Source: Semisulcospira habei
Lineage: Eukaryota; Mollusca; Gastropoda; Semisulcospiridae
Length of the DNA stretch: 64,000 nucleotides
Reading direction: 5' to 3'
Assembly (NCBI GenBank): GCA_036245525.1
Contig: BTPG01000001.1
Coordinates: 217,916,121 to 217,980,120, forward strand
Part shown: piece after piece, positions 1-10,338 of the stretch
Numbering within the stretch: the first letter of the stretch is position 1
Layout of the letters: every line of letters begins with the position of its first letter
The notes under the pieces: generated by a model
What the model saw: only the letters and a program-made list of their open reading frames with translations
Databases searched by the model: none
Told to the model about the DNA's origin: nothing
Made by a program: the position numbers and the translations under genes

Positions 1-983
1 CAAGAAAATCTCCAATACTTCTGTACACGCAAGCTTGAAACCTGGCAAAATACTTTCTTAAGTGGGTGGCTAAGACGGCCTCCAAGCATATTGTAAATGA
101 ATGTCTTATTGAAGACATAAACCGTTTATAAGAAGTCGGTTGACACAGATTAGAGTCCGTAATTTTTGTCATATTTACTTCAACGTTTGCATATAGCTAG
201 TTTGGAGAAAGACATTGGATGAGTTTCGTTTGCTAGCTTTGTATCCTTTCAACTTCTTTAGTAAAAAATAATTCTTTTCAGAAAAGAATTAAAACAGTAA
301 AAAAAAAAAAAAAAAAAACTTGACTTTTATAGAAAGTTGCACAGTGGCGGTGACGTAAAAGAGGCAACTCCGTCACCACGCAGACACTGACATAATACTC
401 TAAATACGACGTCATTCTCTCTCACGCACGTGGCTTTCTCTCTCTCTCACACAAACATGCGCGCATCTCCAGGAGGAATAGATCCTCATGCGCCCTCCAG
501 GCGCATGAGGATCTATGCCTCTTGATATGTTTGGAGCGCGCACGCACGCACGCACTAACACGCACACACACATCGACGCGCTTTCAGAAGAGCATGCAGG
601 TGACCCATGTACTTAGTATATCATGTAGCTAGGTAAAGTCAACCTGCTTTTACACAAATTATAGCAAGACTGAAATTGTACCGTGCAGTTCTAGTTTTGT
701 CACCATTTTCTCAAGCAACTTATATCACGTAAAATATAAAATTATGTAAAAACTAAAACTTACATCATGACAAATGACGTTTGACAAATCAATGACGCAT
801 ATGTCCTGCGCCCTTATAGAACTCACTGACGCATTGGCAGATCTGCGAGACTTTTTCAATAGGAGATAATTCAACATCAGAATCAGGTCAAAGACAAAAG
901 GCAGAGACCACTGACGGCCTCTCATATAGAAGGGACTTTGCGGGTTATGGTTCATCCCATCTTGTTAATCATTTATGACTGAC
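1..983. other. Unassigned AT-rich flank with simple repeats
   Basis: I recognise no gene here. The stretch holds a poly-A run at 299-318, CT-rich and CA-rich microsatellite patches around 418-450 and 540-570, and one strong foldback (474-520, listed separately). The open frames are short and show no known motif. Confidence 0.5.
474..520. repeat. Near-perfect 21-bp foldback hairpin
   Basis: The arms 474-494 and 500-520 are reverse complements with one mismatch in 21, separated by a 5-nt loop (CTCCA). The hairpin sits between a CT-rich and a CA-rich microsatellite. It could be a tiny foldback element, a small-RNA hairpin or a chance palindrome born from slippage; nothing here decides between these. 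Confidence 0.7.
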
Positions 984-1091
984 ACTACAGAGTGATCCTC
1001 GCGCTGGGACCATATGGCGTTGAGGCACGTCCCCTGGGTCGTGGATAGGGGGTCCCTCGCGAGAGAGGTGCACCGAATGAAATAAGGTGCC

Positions 1092-1292
1092 GTGAACCAA
1101 CATGGTCTAAGGGAAGGTGACCCCGACAGAAAACCCCTGGTCCTCCTAGTAAGGGGGTTGGGCGTGGGGGTAGCTTCCCCACCCTGCAAAAAAGGAAATA
1201 GCTACAAAAACGCCGACGAAAAGACAAACAGTAATTCCTTTCCTGGAGGAGGAAGGTTCTTCTACCAGAAGATTTATGACGTCCTGTGGTGA
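1092..1292 (+). CDS. RTE-A1 ORF1, 66-residue protein overlapping ORF2
   Basis: A 66-codon frame begins in the 5' region of copy A1 and overlaps the extended ORF2 frame by 17 nt (ORF2 can open at the ATG at 1276). Copy A2 holds the same frame at 2962-3162 with only three residue changes (V to F, F to I, I to T). RTE elements are known for a very short ORF1 that overlaps ORF2, so position and length fit. The product is basic and glycine-rich with no domain I recognise. It may be a true small protein or an upstream ORF that controls ORF2 translation. Confidence 0.5.
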   Translation: MNQHGLREGDPDRKPLVLLVRGLGVGVASPPCKKGNSYKNADEKTNSNSFPGGGRFFYQKIYDVLW

Positions 1293-2866
1293 AAGCCGGA
1301 AGTCTTCGGAAGCCACAGGACCGAGCTGCCTCTCTCTATCCAGGGACACAACCATGGGCACATGGAATGTCAAGACCATGTACCAGAGCGGCAAGGCCGC
1401 CCAGATAGCAGCGGAAATGCAAAGGTACAACCTTTCTCTGCTAGGTATCAGTGAAGCCAGATGGACGCAGTCTGGCCAGAAAAGACTGTTAAGTGGGGAG
1501 ATGATTCTGTATTCAGGTCATGAAGAGGAGAATGCCCCCCATACAGAAGGAGTAGCATTCATGCTGTCACCAGTGGCACAGAGAGCGCTGATGGGCTGGG
1601 AACCTCTTGGGCCAAGAATTATCACAGCAGCCTTTAGAACCAAGAAAAAGCTCAAGCTGAACGTCATCCAGTGTTATGCGCCCACTAATGACAGTGATGA
1701 GGAAGAGAAACAAGAGTTCTACGACAGACTCCAGAGTGCCTTGGACAAATGTGCGGAGCGAGACATCACCATCGTCATGGGCGATTTTAATGCCAAAATA
1801 GGGGAGGACAACACCGGATATGAAGAGGTGATGGGGAGACAGGGACTAGGGGAGATGAGTGATAACGGGGAGAGGTTCGTAGACTTTTGTGCTCTAAACA
1901 GACTTGTCATTGGAGGCAGCATCTTCCCACACAGAAGAATACACAAAGCAACTTGGGTCTCACCTGACCATACTACAGAGAACCAAATAGACCATATCTG
2001 CATTAGCAAGAAATTTAGAAGATCCCTTCAAGATGTTCGAGTGAGGAGGGGAGCAGATGTCGCCTCAGACCACCATCTGCTTACCTTAAGAATAAAGCTC
2101 AAGGTAAAGAAAAGACGCACAGAGACAACAAGAAGACAGCGCTATAATGTAGGCCTCCTGAGAGAGACTGGAGTGAGAAAAGAGTTCAGACTGGTGCTGT
2201 CCAACCGGTTTCAAGCACTACAGAAGCTAGTAAATGAAGAGGAGACGGTCACCACAGAGCAGCAGTGGAAGGCAGTTAGAGAGGCGCTGAACTCAACCTG
2301 CAAAGACACTGTAGGGTTCAGGAAACACAATCACAAGGACTGGCTGTCGGCACAGACCTTGAAGAAAATAGATGTGAGGAAGCAGAAGAAAGCAGTTGTC
2401 AACAACAGTCGCACGAGAGCAGCCAAAGCAAGGGCACAGGAGGAATACTCGGAAGACAAGAGGGCCTACACAGACAGCCTGGCAGCAGAGGCAGAAAAGG
2501 CAGCAGGCAAGCGGCTACATGAAACAGCTCTACGACATTACCAGAAGATTGTCGGGCAAGTATGGCCATACAGAAAGACCAGTAAAAGACAAAGAAGGCA
2601 AGCCTATTGCAGACAGAGCAGACCAACTCGACAGATGGGCCAAGTATTTTGAAGAGCTACTGAACAGACCTAGCCCACCCGACCCCCCAGACATCCAGCC
2701 AGCAGAGACCGACCTACCCATCAGCTGTGACAGACCCAGCCGGGAAGAGATCAGAAGAGCAGTGGCATTTTTGAAGAACGGCAAAGCAGCAGGGCCAGAT
2801 GGCATCCCAGCGGAGTCTCTGAAAGCAGACCTAGAGACAACAGTAGTGATGCTGTACCCACTGTTT
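1276..2866 (+). pseudogene. RTE-A1 ORF2, 5' half: APE-type endonuclease and start of RT
   Basis: This is the endonuclease half of a LINE polyprotein that nicks target DNA for target-primed reverse transcription. The likely start is the ATG at 1354 (context ACCATGG), giving MGTWNVKTM. Catalytic landmarks are present: N in TWNVKTM, E in GISEARW, D and N in GDFNAK, and SDHHLL near the domain end (about residue 255). A 33-bp deletion near 2455 and a 1-bp insertion near 2508 shift the frame, so the ORF ends at 2652 while the homologous sequence continues in another frame to 2866. There the inserted copy A2 cuts it. The 3' half lies at 6513-7898. Confidence 0.88.
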
Positions 2867-2961
2867 CCTCGTGCTGGGACCATACGGCGTTGAGGAGCGT
2901 CCCCTGGGTGGTGGATAGGGGGTCCCTCGTGAGAGGGGTGCACCGAATGAAATAAGGTGCC

Positions 2962-3162
2962 GTGAACCAACATGGTCTAAGGGAAGGTGACCCCGACAGA
3001 AAACCCCTGTTCCTCCTAGTAAGGGGGTTGGGCGTGGGGGTAGCTTCCCCACCCTGCAAAAAAGGAAATAGCTACAAAAACGCCGACGAAAAGACTAACA
3101 GTAATTCCATTCCTGGAGGAGGAAGGTTCTTCTACCAGAAGACTTATGACGTCCTGTGGTGA
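2962..3162 (+). CDS. RTE-A2 ORF1, 66-residue protein
   Basis: This is the counterpart of the 66-residue frame at 1092-1292, with identical length and position and 63 of 66 residues conserved. It ends YDVLW-stop, and the ORF2 frame opens inside its last codons (ATG at 3146). Conservation of an open frame in both copies is weak support for coding use, since the copies are young. Confidence 0.5.
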   Translation: MNQHGLREGDPDRKPLFLLVRGLGVGVASPPCKKGNSYKNADEKTNSNSIPGGGRFFYQKTYDVLW

Positions 3163-3223
3163 AAGCCGGAAGTCTTCGGAAGCCACAGGACCGAGCCACC
3201 TCTCTCTATCCAGGGATACAACC

Positions 3224-6200
3224 ATGGGCACATGGAACGTCAAGACCATGTACCAGAGCGGCAATTGATTGATTGATTGTACATTGCTTAACGTCCCGAC
3301 AGCAACAAGGCTTTCTCAGGACGTGCCTGCACTGCTTGTGAAAAAAAAAAAAAATAAAAAAAAATAAACAGAACATTGAATGTATGTCGCCAGCCGGTCA
3401 AATACATTAAATAAACCTAACACATGGGGCCTAAATAAAGCTAAGACCATTTAGCAACACACATCCAATATCAAGAGCTACAGGCAGTGCAGACAGTAGG
3501 GAGAGTTTTCAAAAGGCAAATACAGGTGAATGGACAAAGGGTAGACAGAAACACATGCCCCAGAAAAGAGAGAAAAACCCACCCTGTGGGGCTGACCAGA
3601 GCGGCAAGGCCGCACAGATAGCAGCGGAAATGCAAAAGTACAACTTTTCCCTGCTAGGTATCAGTGAAGCCAGATGGACGCAGTCTGGCCAGAAAAGGCT
3701 GTTAAGTGGGGAGATGATTCTGTATTCAGGTCATGAAGAGGAGAATGCCCCCCATACAGAAGGTGTAGCATTCATGTTGTCACCAGTGGCACAGAGAGCG
3801 CTGATGGGCTGGGAACCTCTTGGGCCAAGAATTATCACAGCAGCCTTTAGAACCAAGAAAAAGCTCAAGCTGAACGTCATCCAGTGTTATGCGCCCACTA
3901 ATGACAGTGACGAGGAAGAGAAACAAGAGTTCTACGACCGACTCCAGAGTGCCTTGGACAAATGTGCGGAGCGAGACATCACCATCGTCATGGGCGATTT
4001 TAATGCCAAAATAGGGGAGGACAACACCGGATACGAAGAGGTGATGGGGAGACAGGGACTAGGCTCGGAGACGAGTGAGAACGGGGAGAGGTTTGTAGAC
4101 TTTTGTGCTCTAAACCGACTTGTCATTGGAGGCAGCATCTTCCCACACAAAAGAATACACAAAGCAACTTGGGTCTCACCTGACCATACAACAGAGAACC
4201 AAATAGACCATATCTGCATTAGCAAGAAATTTAGAAGATCCCTTCAAGATGTTCGAGTGAGGAGGGGAGTAGATGTCGCCTCCGACCACCATCTGCTTAC
4301 CTTAAGAATAAAGCTCAAGCTAAAGAAAAGCCGCACAGAGACAACAAGAAGACAGCGCTATAATGTAGACCTCCTGAGAGAAACTGGAGTGAGAGAAGAG
4401 TTCAAACTGGTGCTGTCCAACCGGTTTCAAGCGCTACAGGAGCTAGTAAATGAAGAGGAGGTGGTCACCACAGAGCAGCAGTGGAAGGCAGTTAGAGAGG
4501 CGCTGAACTCAACCTGCGAAGACACTGTAGGGTTCAGGAAACACCATCACAAGGACTGGCTGTCGGCACAGACCTTGAAGAAGATAGAAGTGAGGAAGCA
4601 GAAGAAAGCAGCTGTCAACAACAGTCGCACGAGAGCAGCCAAAGTAAGGGCACAGGGGGAATACTCGGAAGCCAACCGCGAGGTGAAGAGTAGTATCAGG
4701 GCAGACAAGAGGGCCTACACAGACAGCCTGGCAGCAGAGGCAGAAAAGGCAGCAGGCAGCGGCAACATGAAACAGCTCTACGACATTACCAGAAGATTGT
4801 CAGGCAAGTATGGCCATACAGAAAGACCAGTAAAAGACAAAGAAGGCAAGCCTATTGCAGACAGAGCAGACCAACTCGACAGATGGGCCGAGTATTTTGA
4901 AGAGTTACTGAACAGACCTAGCCCACCCGACCCCCCAGACATCCAGCCGGCAGAGACCGACCTACCCATCAGCTGTGACAGACCCAGCCGGGAAGAGATC
5001 AGAAGAGCAGTGGCGTTCTTGAAGAACGGCAAAGCAGCAGGCCCAGATGGCATCCCAGCGGAGTCTCTGAAAGCAGACCTAGAGACAACAGTGGAGATGC
5101 TGTACCCACTGTTTGGAAAGATTTGGGAAGAGGAGGTGATGACGGCTGACTGGAAGGAGGGGTACCTAATCAAGCTTCCCAAGAAAGGCGACCTCAGCAA
5201 GTGTTCCAACTACAGAGGAATCACCTTGCTGTCAGTACCAGGAAAGGTCTTCAACAGGATCATCCTGGAGAGAATGAAGAGCTCCGTTGACCCCCAGCTG
5301 AGAGACCAGCAAGCAGGATTCAGGAAGAACCGATCATGTACAGACCAGATCGCCACTCTCCGCATCATCGTGGAACAGTCTCTGGAGTGGAGCTCCCCGC
5401 TGTACGTCAACTTTGTGGATTATGAGAAAGCATTTGACAGTGTGGACCGAGAGACTCTGTGGAAACTCCTACGACACTACGGTGTACCCACAAAGCTCGT
5501 CCGCCTGATCAAGGGCAGCTACGATGGCATGACATGTCGCGTGATCCACGAAGGGCAGTTCACCAGGGAGCTCCAGGTCAGAACCGGTGTCAGGCAGGGG
5601 TGTCTGCTGTCCCCGTTTTTTTTCCTACTGGCCATAGACTGGGTCATAAAGATGACCACAGAGCACAGACGAAGTGGAATACAGTGGACACTGTGGACAC
5701 AGCTTGACGACCTCGATTTTGTAGACTTGGCATTACTGTCCCACACTCATCAACAAATGCAGGACAAGACCACGAGGCTTGCTGACATCTCGTCCCAAGT
5801 GGGCCTCTCCATTCACAAACAGAAAACAAAGACAATAAGGCTGAACGCAACCAGGGAAGAACCAGTCTTGCTTGCTGGCACCCCGTTGGAGGAGGTGGAG
5901 TCCTTCACCTATCTCGGGAGCATCATAGACAAAAAAGGTGGCACTGATGTCAGAGCACGAATCGGTAAAGCCAGAGCAGCCTTTCTCCAGTTGAAAAAAG
6001 TGTGGAGCTCCAGAGAGCTGTCACAACACACCAAAGTCCGGATTTTCAACTCCAATGTAAAAGCAGTTCTCTTATATGGAGCAGAGACTTGGAGATTGAC
6101 AAAAACCACAGTCAACAGAGTACAAACCTTCATGAACAGTTGCCTTAGAAGAATTTTGAAAATCCACTGGCCAGAGAAGATCAGCAACGTCAGACTCTGG

Positions 6201-6494
6201 GAGAGAACAGAACAGATAACAGCAGAGAATGAAATTGGGCGAAGAAGATGGGGATGGATTGGTCACAGTCTGAGAAAGCCAGCTTCCAGTATCACTAGGC
6301 AGGCATTGTCATGGAACCCCCAGGGAAAGAGGAAAAGAGGTAGGCCGAGAAACTCCTGGCGTCGAGACCTCCATGCAGACATCAAGAGACTGGGAACCAC
6401 CTGGAGTAGAATCGAAGGAGAAGCACAGGACAGGAGTTGCTGGAGGTCTATCGTCGACGGCCTATACCCGGGTAGGGGTGACAGGCGTAAGTAA
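3224..6494 (+). pseudogene. RTE-A2 ORF2: endonuclease-reverse transcriptase, interrupted and catalytically damaged
   Basis: The frame starts at the ATG at 3224 and would encode about 975 residues. After 13 residues it is broken by a 330-bp insertion plus 13-bp duplication (343 bp in all, not a multiple of 3). From 3608 to the stop in the tail it is open. It shows the endonuclease signatures GISEARW, GDFNAK and SDHHLL, RT fingers (LPKKGDLSKCSNYRG), motif A (FVDYEKAFDSV), the GVRQGCLLSP block, and a C-terminal region with YLGS, LYGAETW, GHSLRK and RPRNSW. At the catalytic FADD box this copy reads DFVDLALL: a 3-bp deletion and an Ala-to-Val change, compared with DFADDLALL at 7112-7140, remove one catalytic Asp. 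The long open frame is therefore unlikely to encode an active RT. Confidence 0.9.
3265..3594 (-). mobile_element. 330-bp dispersed element inserted in RTE-A2
   Basis: A perfect 13-bp duplication, ACCAGAGCGGCAA (3252-3264 and 3595-3607), brackets this insert. On the minus strand it ends in a (TCAA)n-like tail, as expected for a retroposed SINE or a 5'-truncated LINE end. A longer copy of the same repeat is at 43663-44062. I see no clear tRNA A and B boxes, so SINE versus LINE 3' end is open. Confidence 0.8.
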
Positions 6495-6512
6495 GTAAGT
6501 AACCCACTGTTT

Positions 6513-7898
6513 GGAAAGATCTGGGAAGAGGAGGTGATGCCGGATGACTGGAAGGAGGGGTACCTAATCAAGCTTCCCAAGAAAGGCGACCTCAGCAAGT
6601 GTTCCAACTACAGAGGAATCACCTTGCTGTCAGTACCAGGAAAGGTCTTCAACAGGATCATCCTGGAGAGAATGAAGAGCTCCGTTGACCCCCAGCTGAG
6701 AGACCAGCAAGCAGGATTCAGGAAAAACCGGTCATGTACAGACCAGATCGCCACTCTCCGCATCATCATGGAACAGTCTCTGGAGTGGAGCTCCCCGCTG
6801 TACGTCAACTTTGTGGATTACAAGAAAGCATTTGACAGCATGGACCGAGAGACTCTGTGAAAACTCCAACGACACTATGGTGTACCCACAAAGCTCGACT
6901 GCCTGATCAAGAGCAGCTACGATGGCATGACATGTCGCGTGATCCACGAAGGGAAGTTCACAAGGGAGCTCCAGGTCAGAACCGGTGTCAGGCAGGGGTG
7001 TCTGCTGTCTCCGTTCCTCTTCCTACTGGCCATAGACTGGGTCATGAAGATGACCACAGAGCACAGATGAAGTGGAATACAGTGGACACTGTGGACACAG
7101 CTTGACGACCTCGATTTTGCAGACGACTTGGCATTACTGTCCCACACTCATCAACAAATGCAGGACAAGACCACGAGGCTTGCTGACATCTCGTCCCAAG
7201 TGGGCCTCACCATCTGCAAACAGAAAACAAAGACAATGAGGCTGAACGCAACCAGGGAAGAACCAGTCTTGCTTGCTGGCACCCCGTTGGAGGAGGTGGA
7301 GTCCTTCACCTATCTCGGGAGCATCATAGACAAAGAAGGCGGCACTGATGCAGATGTCAGAGCACGAATTGGTAAAGCCAGAGCAGCCTTTCTCCAGTTG
7401 AAAAAAGTGTGGAGTTCCAAAGAGCTGTCACAACACACCAAAGTCCGGATTTTCAACTCCAACGTAAAAGCAGTTCTCCTATATGGAGCAGAGACTTGGA
7501 GATTGACAAAAACCACAGTCAACAGAGTACAGATCTTCATAAACAGTTGCCTTAGAAGAATTTTGAAAATCCACTGGCCAGAGAAGGTCAGCAATGTCAG
7601 ACTCTGGGAGAGAACAGAGCAGAGAACAGCAGAGAATGAAATTGGGCGAAAAAGATGGGGATGGATTGGTCACAGTCTGAGAAAGCCAGCTTCCAGTATC
7701 ACTAGGCAGGCATTGTCATGGAACCCCCAGGGAAAGAGGAAAAAAGGTAGGCCGAGAAACACCTGGCGTCGAGACCTCCAAGCAGACATCAAGAGACTGG
7801 GAACCACCTGGAGTAAAATCGAAGGAGAAGCACAGGACAGGAGTCGCTTGAGGTCTCTCGTCGACGGCCTATACCCGGGTAGGGGTGACAGTGAAGTG
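6513..7898 (+). pseudogene. RTE-A1 ORF2, 3' half: reverse transcriptase and C-terminus
   Basis: This is the continuation of copy A1 after the nested insertion. It runs from the RT fingers (GYLIKLPKKGD) through FVDYKKAFDSM, the FADD catalytic box (DFADDLALLS near 7112-7140) and the C-terminal GHSLRK and RPRNTW motifs. Two nonsense changes relative to A2 are visible: TGG to TGA near 6858 and CGA to TGA near 7067, so the protein is broken although the catalytic Asp pair survives. The 3' end reads GGGTGACAGTGAAGTG and lacks the clean (AAGT)n tail of other copies. The 13-bp TSD follows at 7899. Confidence 0.85.
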
Positions 7899-7911
7899 AC
7901 TACAGAGTGAT

Positions 7912-7998
7912 ATTTATATGCTTTGTTTATAAAATATGGTGCCTGTACGGGCCCGCCTCACGCAATACCTGTGAAACTAGCCAGTGTGATATACAAGT

Positions 7999-8087
<89 letters not shown>

Positions 8088-8266
8088 AGCTGTCAAATCC
8101 ACAATATGTTTCTATGTTTTCATATGTTTTCGTAGCATCTTTAGTATTCTTTTAGTTTAAGTCATTACGTCTTACTTGTGTGTTTTATGTTTTTGTGAGC
8201 CAAAGAAAATTTTCCATTGTACGCTTATTGTTTAATGGACAATAAAGTTTATTCAATTCAATTTAT
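7912..8266 (+). mobile_element. LINE 3' end (L2/CR1-like) with long (TG)n
   Basis: Near 8233-8266 the sequence reads AATGGACAATAAAGTTTATTC followed by an AATTC-type tail. This is the usual 3' end of L2/CR1-group LINEs, with the polyadenylation signal directly before a short tail. No RT coding remains. A (TG)n microsatellite at 8000-8083 lies inside the fragment. Confidence 0.5.
8000..8083 (+). repeat. (TG)n microsatellite, about 84 bp
   Basis: An uninterrupted TG run. The 'CVCVCV' open frames over it are artefacts of the repeat. Confidence 0.98.
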
Positions 8267-9132
8267 ATACCCTCCCAACCTTCTAGAACAATCTAAGATG
8301 GCTTCCTTACCTGTTCGCAAGCGTACATGAACTGACCGAATATAGTTCTACACTTTTGGTCCTAAATACTAAGAATGGATGAAGCGTATGTGCTAATACT
8401 AAAACAAACATCATATGTGTTCGGCCAACTTGCAAGAAGCCGCCAACTAATAAATGACGTCAAACCACCTAGGGCGAGTTCACTACGTACGTAGGAATGA
8501 GAATTGTGTAATATTCGCTAACACATATTACTGTAGAACTCTATCCAGCAGTACACATGCGCAGAGCTGAACGCGACCAAATAAGAGAAGGCATAAAAAT
8601 GCAAGCACTGCAGAAAAGGAGACACAGTGTTGTTGTTTTTTTCTTAAATATAGGGGGTCAGATCGAGTGCAGCAGATTAAGTTACTGTTGCCGGAGGGTC
8701 AGCAGAATTTTCCCATGGGGTCACAGAAATGATGAAGTCTTAGATGATCACATACTTTGAAACACACACACACACATAAACAGAATGCATGCGGTACTGT
8801 TGCTGTGTTGGCGTCCGGCACTCTCACAAAAGCTTTGTTCTGCTTGGCACGCGCACCTGTGAAACGTATTCACGATGACGTGCTGGTGCGTTTTGCAATG
8901 CGTAAAGATAAAGCTTAGTGCGTCAGAGTACATTTTTTTTAAGTCAGTCTGACGCACAGCTCGGGACACCAGTGTGTCAGAGGTGCCTTTAGAGGGTCAG
9001 ATACGTATATTTCTGCGTAATAATCATCACTGAGACATGGTTAAGGTTATAACCAATGTAGAAGAAATTAGCATCTTCTGACGACAAAAATACAGTGGCC
9101 TCTGCCACAGTAGTATAAAAAATAGGCAGGTC
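8267..9132. other. Unassigned intergenic sequence
   Basis: I find no recognisable coding region. A short CA run lies at 8762-8776. The small open frames carry no known motif. Confidence 0.5.
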
Positions 9133-9602
9133 ATGATAGACCTCCAATGTAAAGGCAGTTCTCCTGTGTGAAGCAGAGACATGGAGATTGACGGGAACCA
9201 CAGTCAGCAGAGTACAGACCTTCATGAACAGTTGCCTTAGAAGAATTTTGAAAGTCCACTGGCCAGGGAGGATCGGCAACGTCAGACTCTGGGAGAGAGC
9301 AGAGCAGATGGCAGCGGAGAATGAGGTTGGGCGAGGAGGATGGGGATGGATCGGTCACAGTCTGAGAAAGCCAGCTTCCAGTATCACTAGGCAGGCATTG
9401 TCATGGAAACCCCAGGGAGAGAGGAAAAGAGGTAGGCCGAGAAACTCCTGGCGTCGAGACCTCCAGGCGGACATCAAGAGACTGGGGGCCACCTGGAGTG
9501 GAATCAAAGGGGAAGCACAGGATGGGGGTTGCTGGAGGTCTCTCGTCGACGGCCTATACCCGGGTAGGGGTGACAGGCGTAAGTAAGTAAGTAATGATAG
9601 AC
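9133..9602 (+). mobile_element. RTE-A fragment, 5'-truncated, 452 bp
   Basis: The body, 9142-9593, is the last part of RTE-A ORF2 (a 132-residue open frame at 9188-9586 with GHSLRK, RPRNSW and the terminal GRGDRRK-stop) plus the (AAGT)n tail. The 9-bp TSD ATGATAGAC lies at 9133-9141 and 9594-9602. Truncation is typical of incomplete target-primed reverse transcription. Confidence 0.92.
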
Positions 9603-10338
9603 ACGTCTATTTGTGTAAATAAGAGACACTTTTTAGACATGAAAATGGCTACAGATGCATTCTAATTGGTACAGGTATTTGTGGTATTCAAAGATGCACA
9701 TAGCCATGGTAAGAACTACCACAAAACAGGCATACGTTCTAATACACTGGTCAGAAATGCAGAATGAGGTCCTGAAGTACATAACATCACACTGTGACAT
9801 TGCAAGGAACACGCTTAAAATGGCATCCCAATTAATTTTTTCTTTTTTAAAAAGCTACTCTGTATTAATGCAACTCTGTTATTGATTTGTGTGGAGGAGG
9901 GGGGGAAGGGAACATGCGGAAAAATGGAGGACAACTGGTTGAGTACATAATTTCACAACAAACTGACTAGTTTCTGGCAGTTTTCCATGGTTAAACAATT
10001 TTTTTTTTAGCCATGAACTGTATCAGTATGTATGACCTTGTGTGGAACTCATGATAATAATGCAGTACTGTAAAAACATGATGTCATCTCTTCCACAATA
10101 AAAATATTTCATATCATGATGATGTGTAATAAACTCACAACACTGAATACAATGCTGCAATGCCAGACTTGTAGTAAAGTCATGCACACATCTCATTTAA
10201 TATTTCTCTCTGCAAAATATGCCTCAAAACGACCTAAGGCCTGTCAGGTTACTTGGATTCTGAAATCCTTGAAATGAGGTATGGCTAAATCTGTGATAAT
10301 CTTGGGCAAATTTCAACCAAATGATGAAAATGCTTAGA
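9603..10338. other. Unassigned sequence
   Basis: AT-rich with no recognisable gene or repeat. A poly-T run is at 10000-10009. Confidence 0.5.

Larger units (their letters stand above)
2867..6501 (+). mobile_element. RTE-A2, full-length LINE inserted into RTE-A1
   Basis: The copy starts CCTCGTGCTGGGACC, like A1 at 997, and ends in a GTAAGTAAGTAAGTA tail. The 11-bp TSD ACCCACTGTTT flanks it. After removal of its own 330-bp insertion and that insertion's duplicated target, it is about 3.3 kb, the normal size for an RTE element. It therefore looks like a full-length, not 5'-truncated, target-primed insertion into a relative. Confidence 0.9.
984..7911 (+). mobile_element. Nested RTE-A LINE complex (copy A1 interrupted by copy A2)
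   Basis: One insertion event is bounded by a perfect 13-bp TSD, ACTACAGAGTGAT, at 984-996 and 7899-7911. Copy A1 occupies 997-2866 and resumes after 6512. Between them lies a full second copy (A2, 2867-6501) of the same family, flanked by the 11-bp duplication ACCCACTGTTT at 2856-2866 and 6502-6512. Removing A2 restores a continuous A1 sequence. The family is of RTE type: APE-like endonuclease followed by RT in one ORF, about 3.3 kb long, a tiny overlapping first ORF, almost no 3' UTR and a simple-repeat tail (AAGT)n. The boundaries are read directly; the clade name rests on this architecture. Confidence 0.9.

Noticed and set aside
3555..6494. An intact 979-residue LINE protein
   Set aside because: The first 17 or so residues come from inserted sequence and the RT active site has lost an Asp.
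7907..8155. Cysteine/valine-repeat proteins across 7907-8155
   Set aside because: They translate a (TG)n microsatellite.
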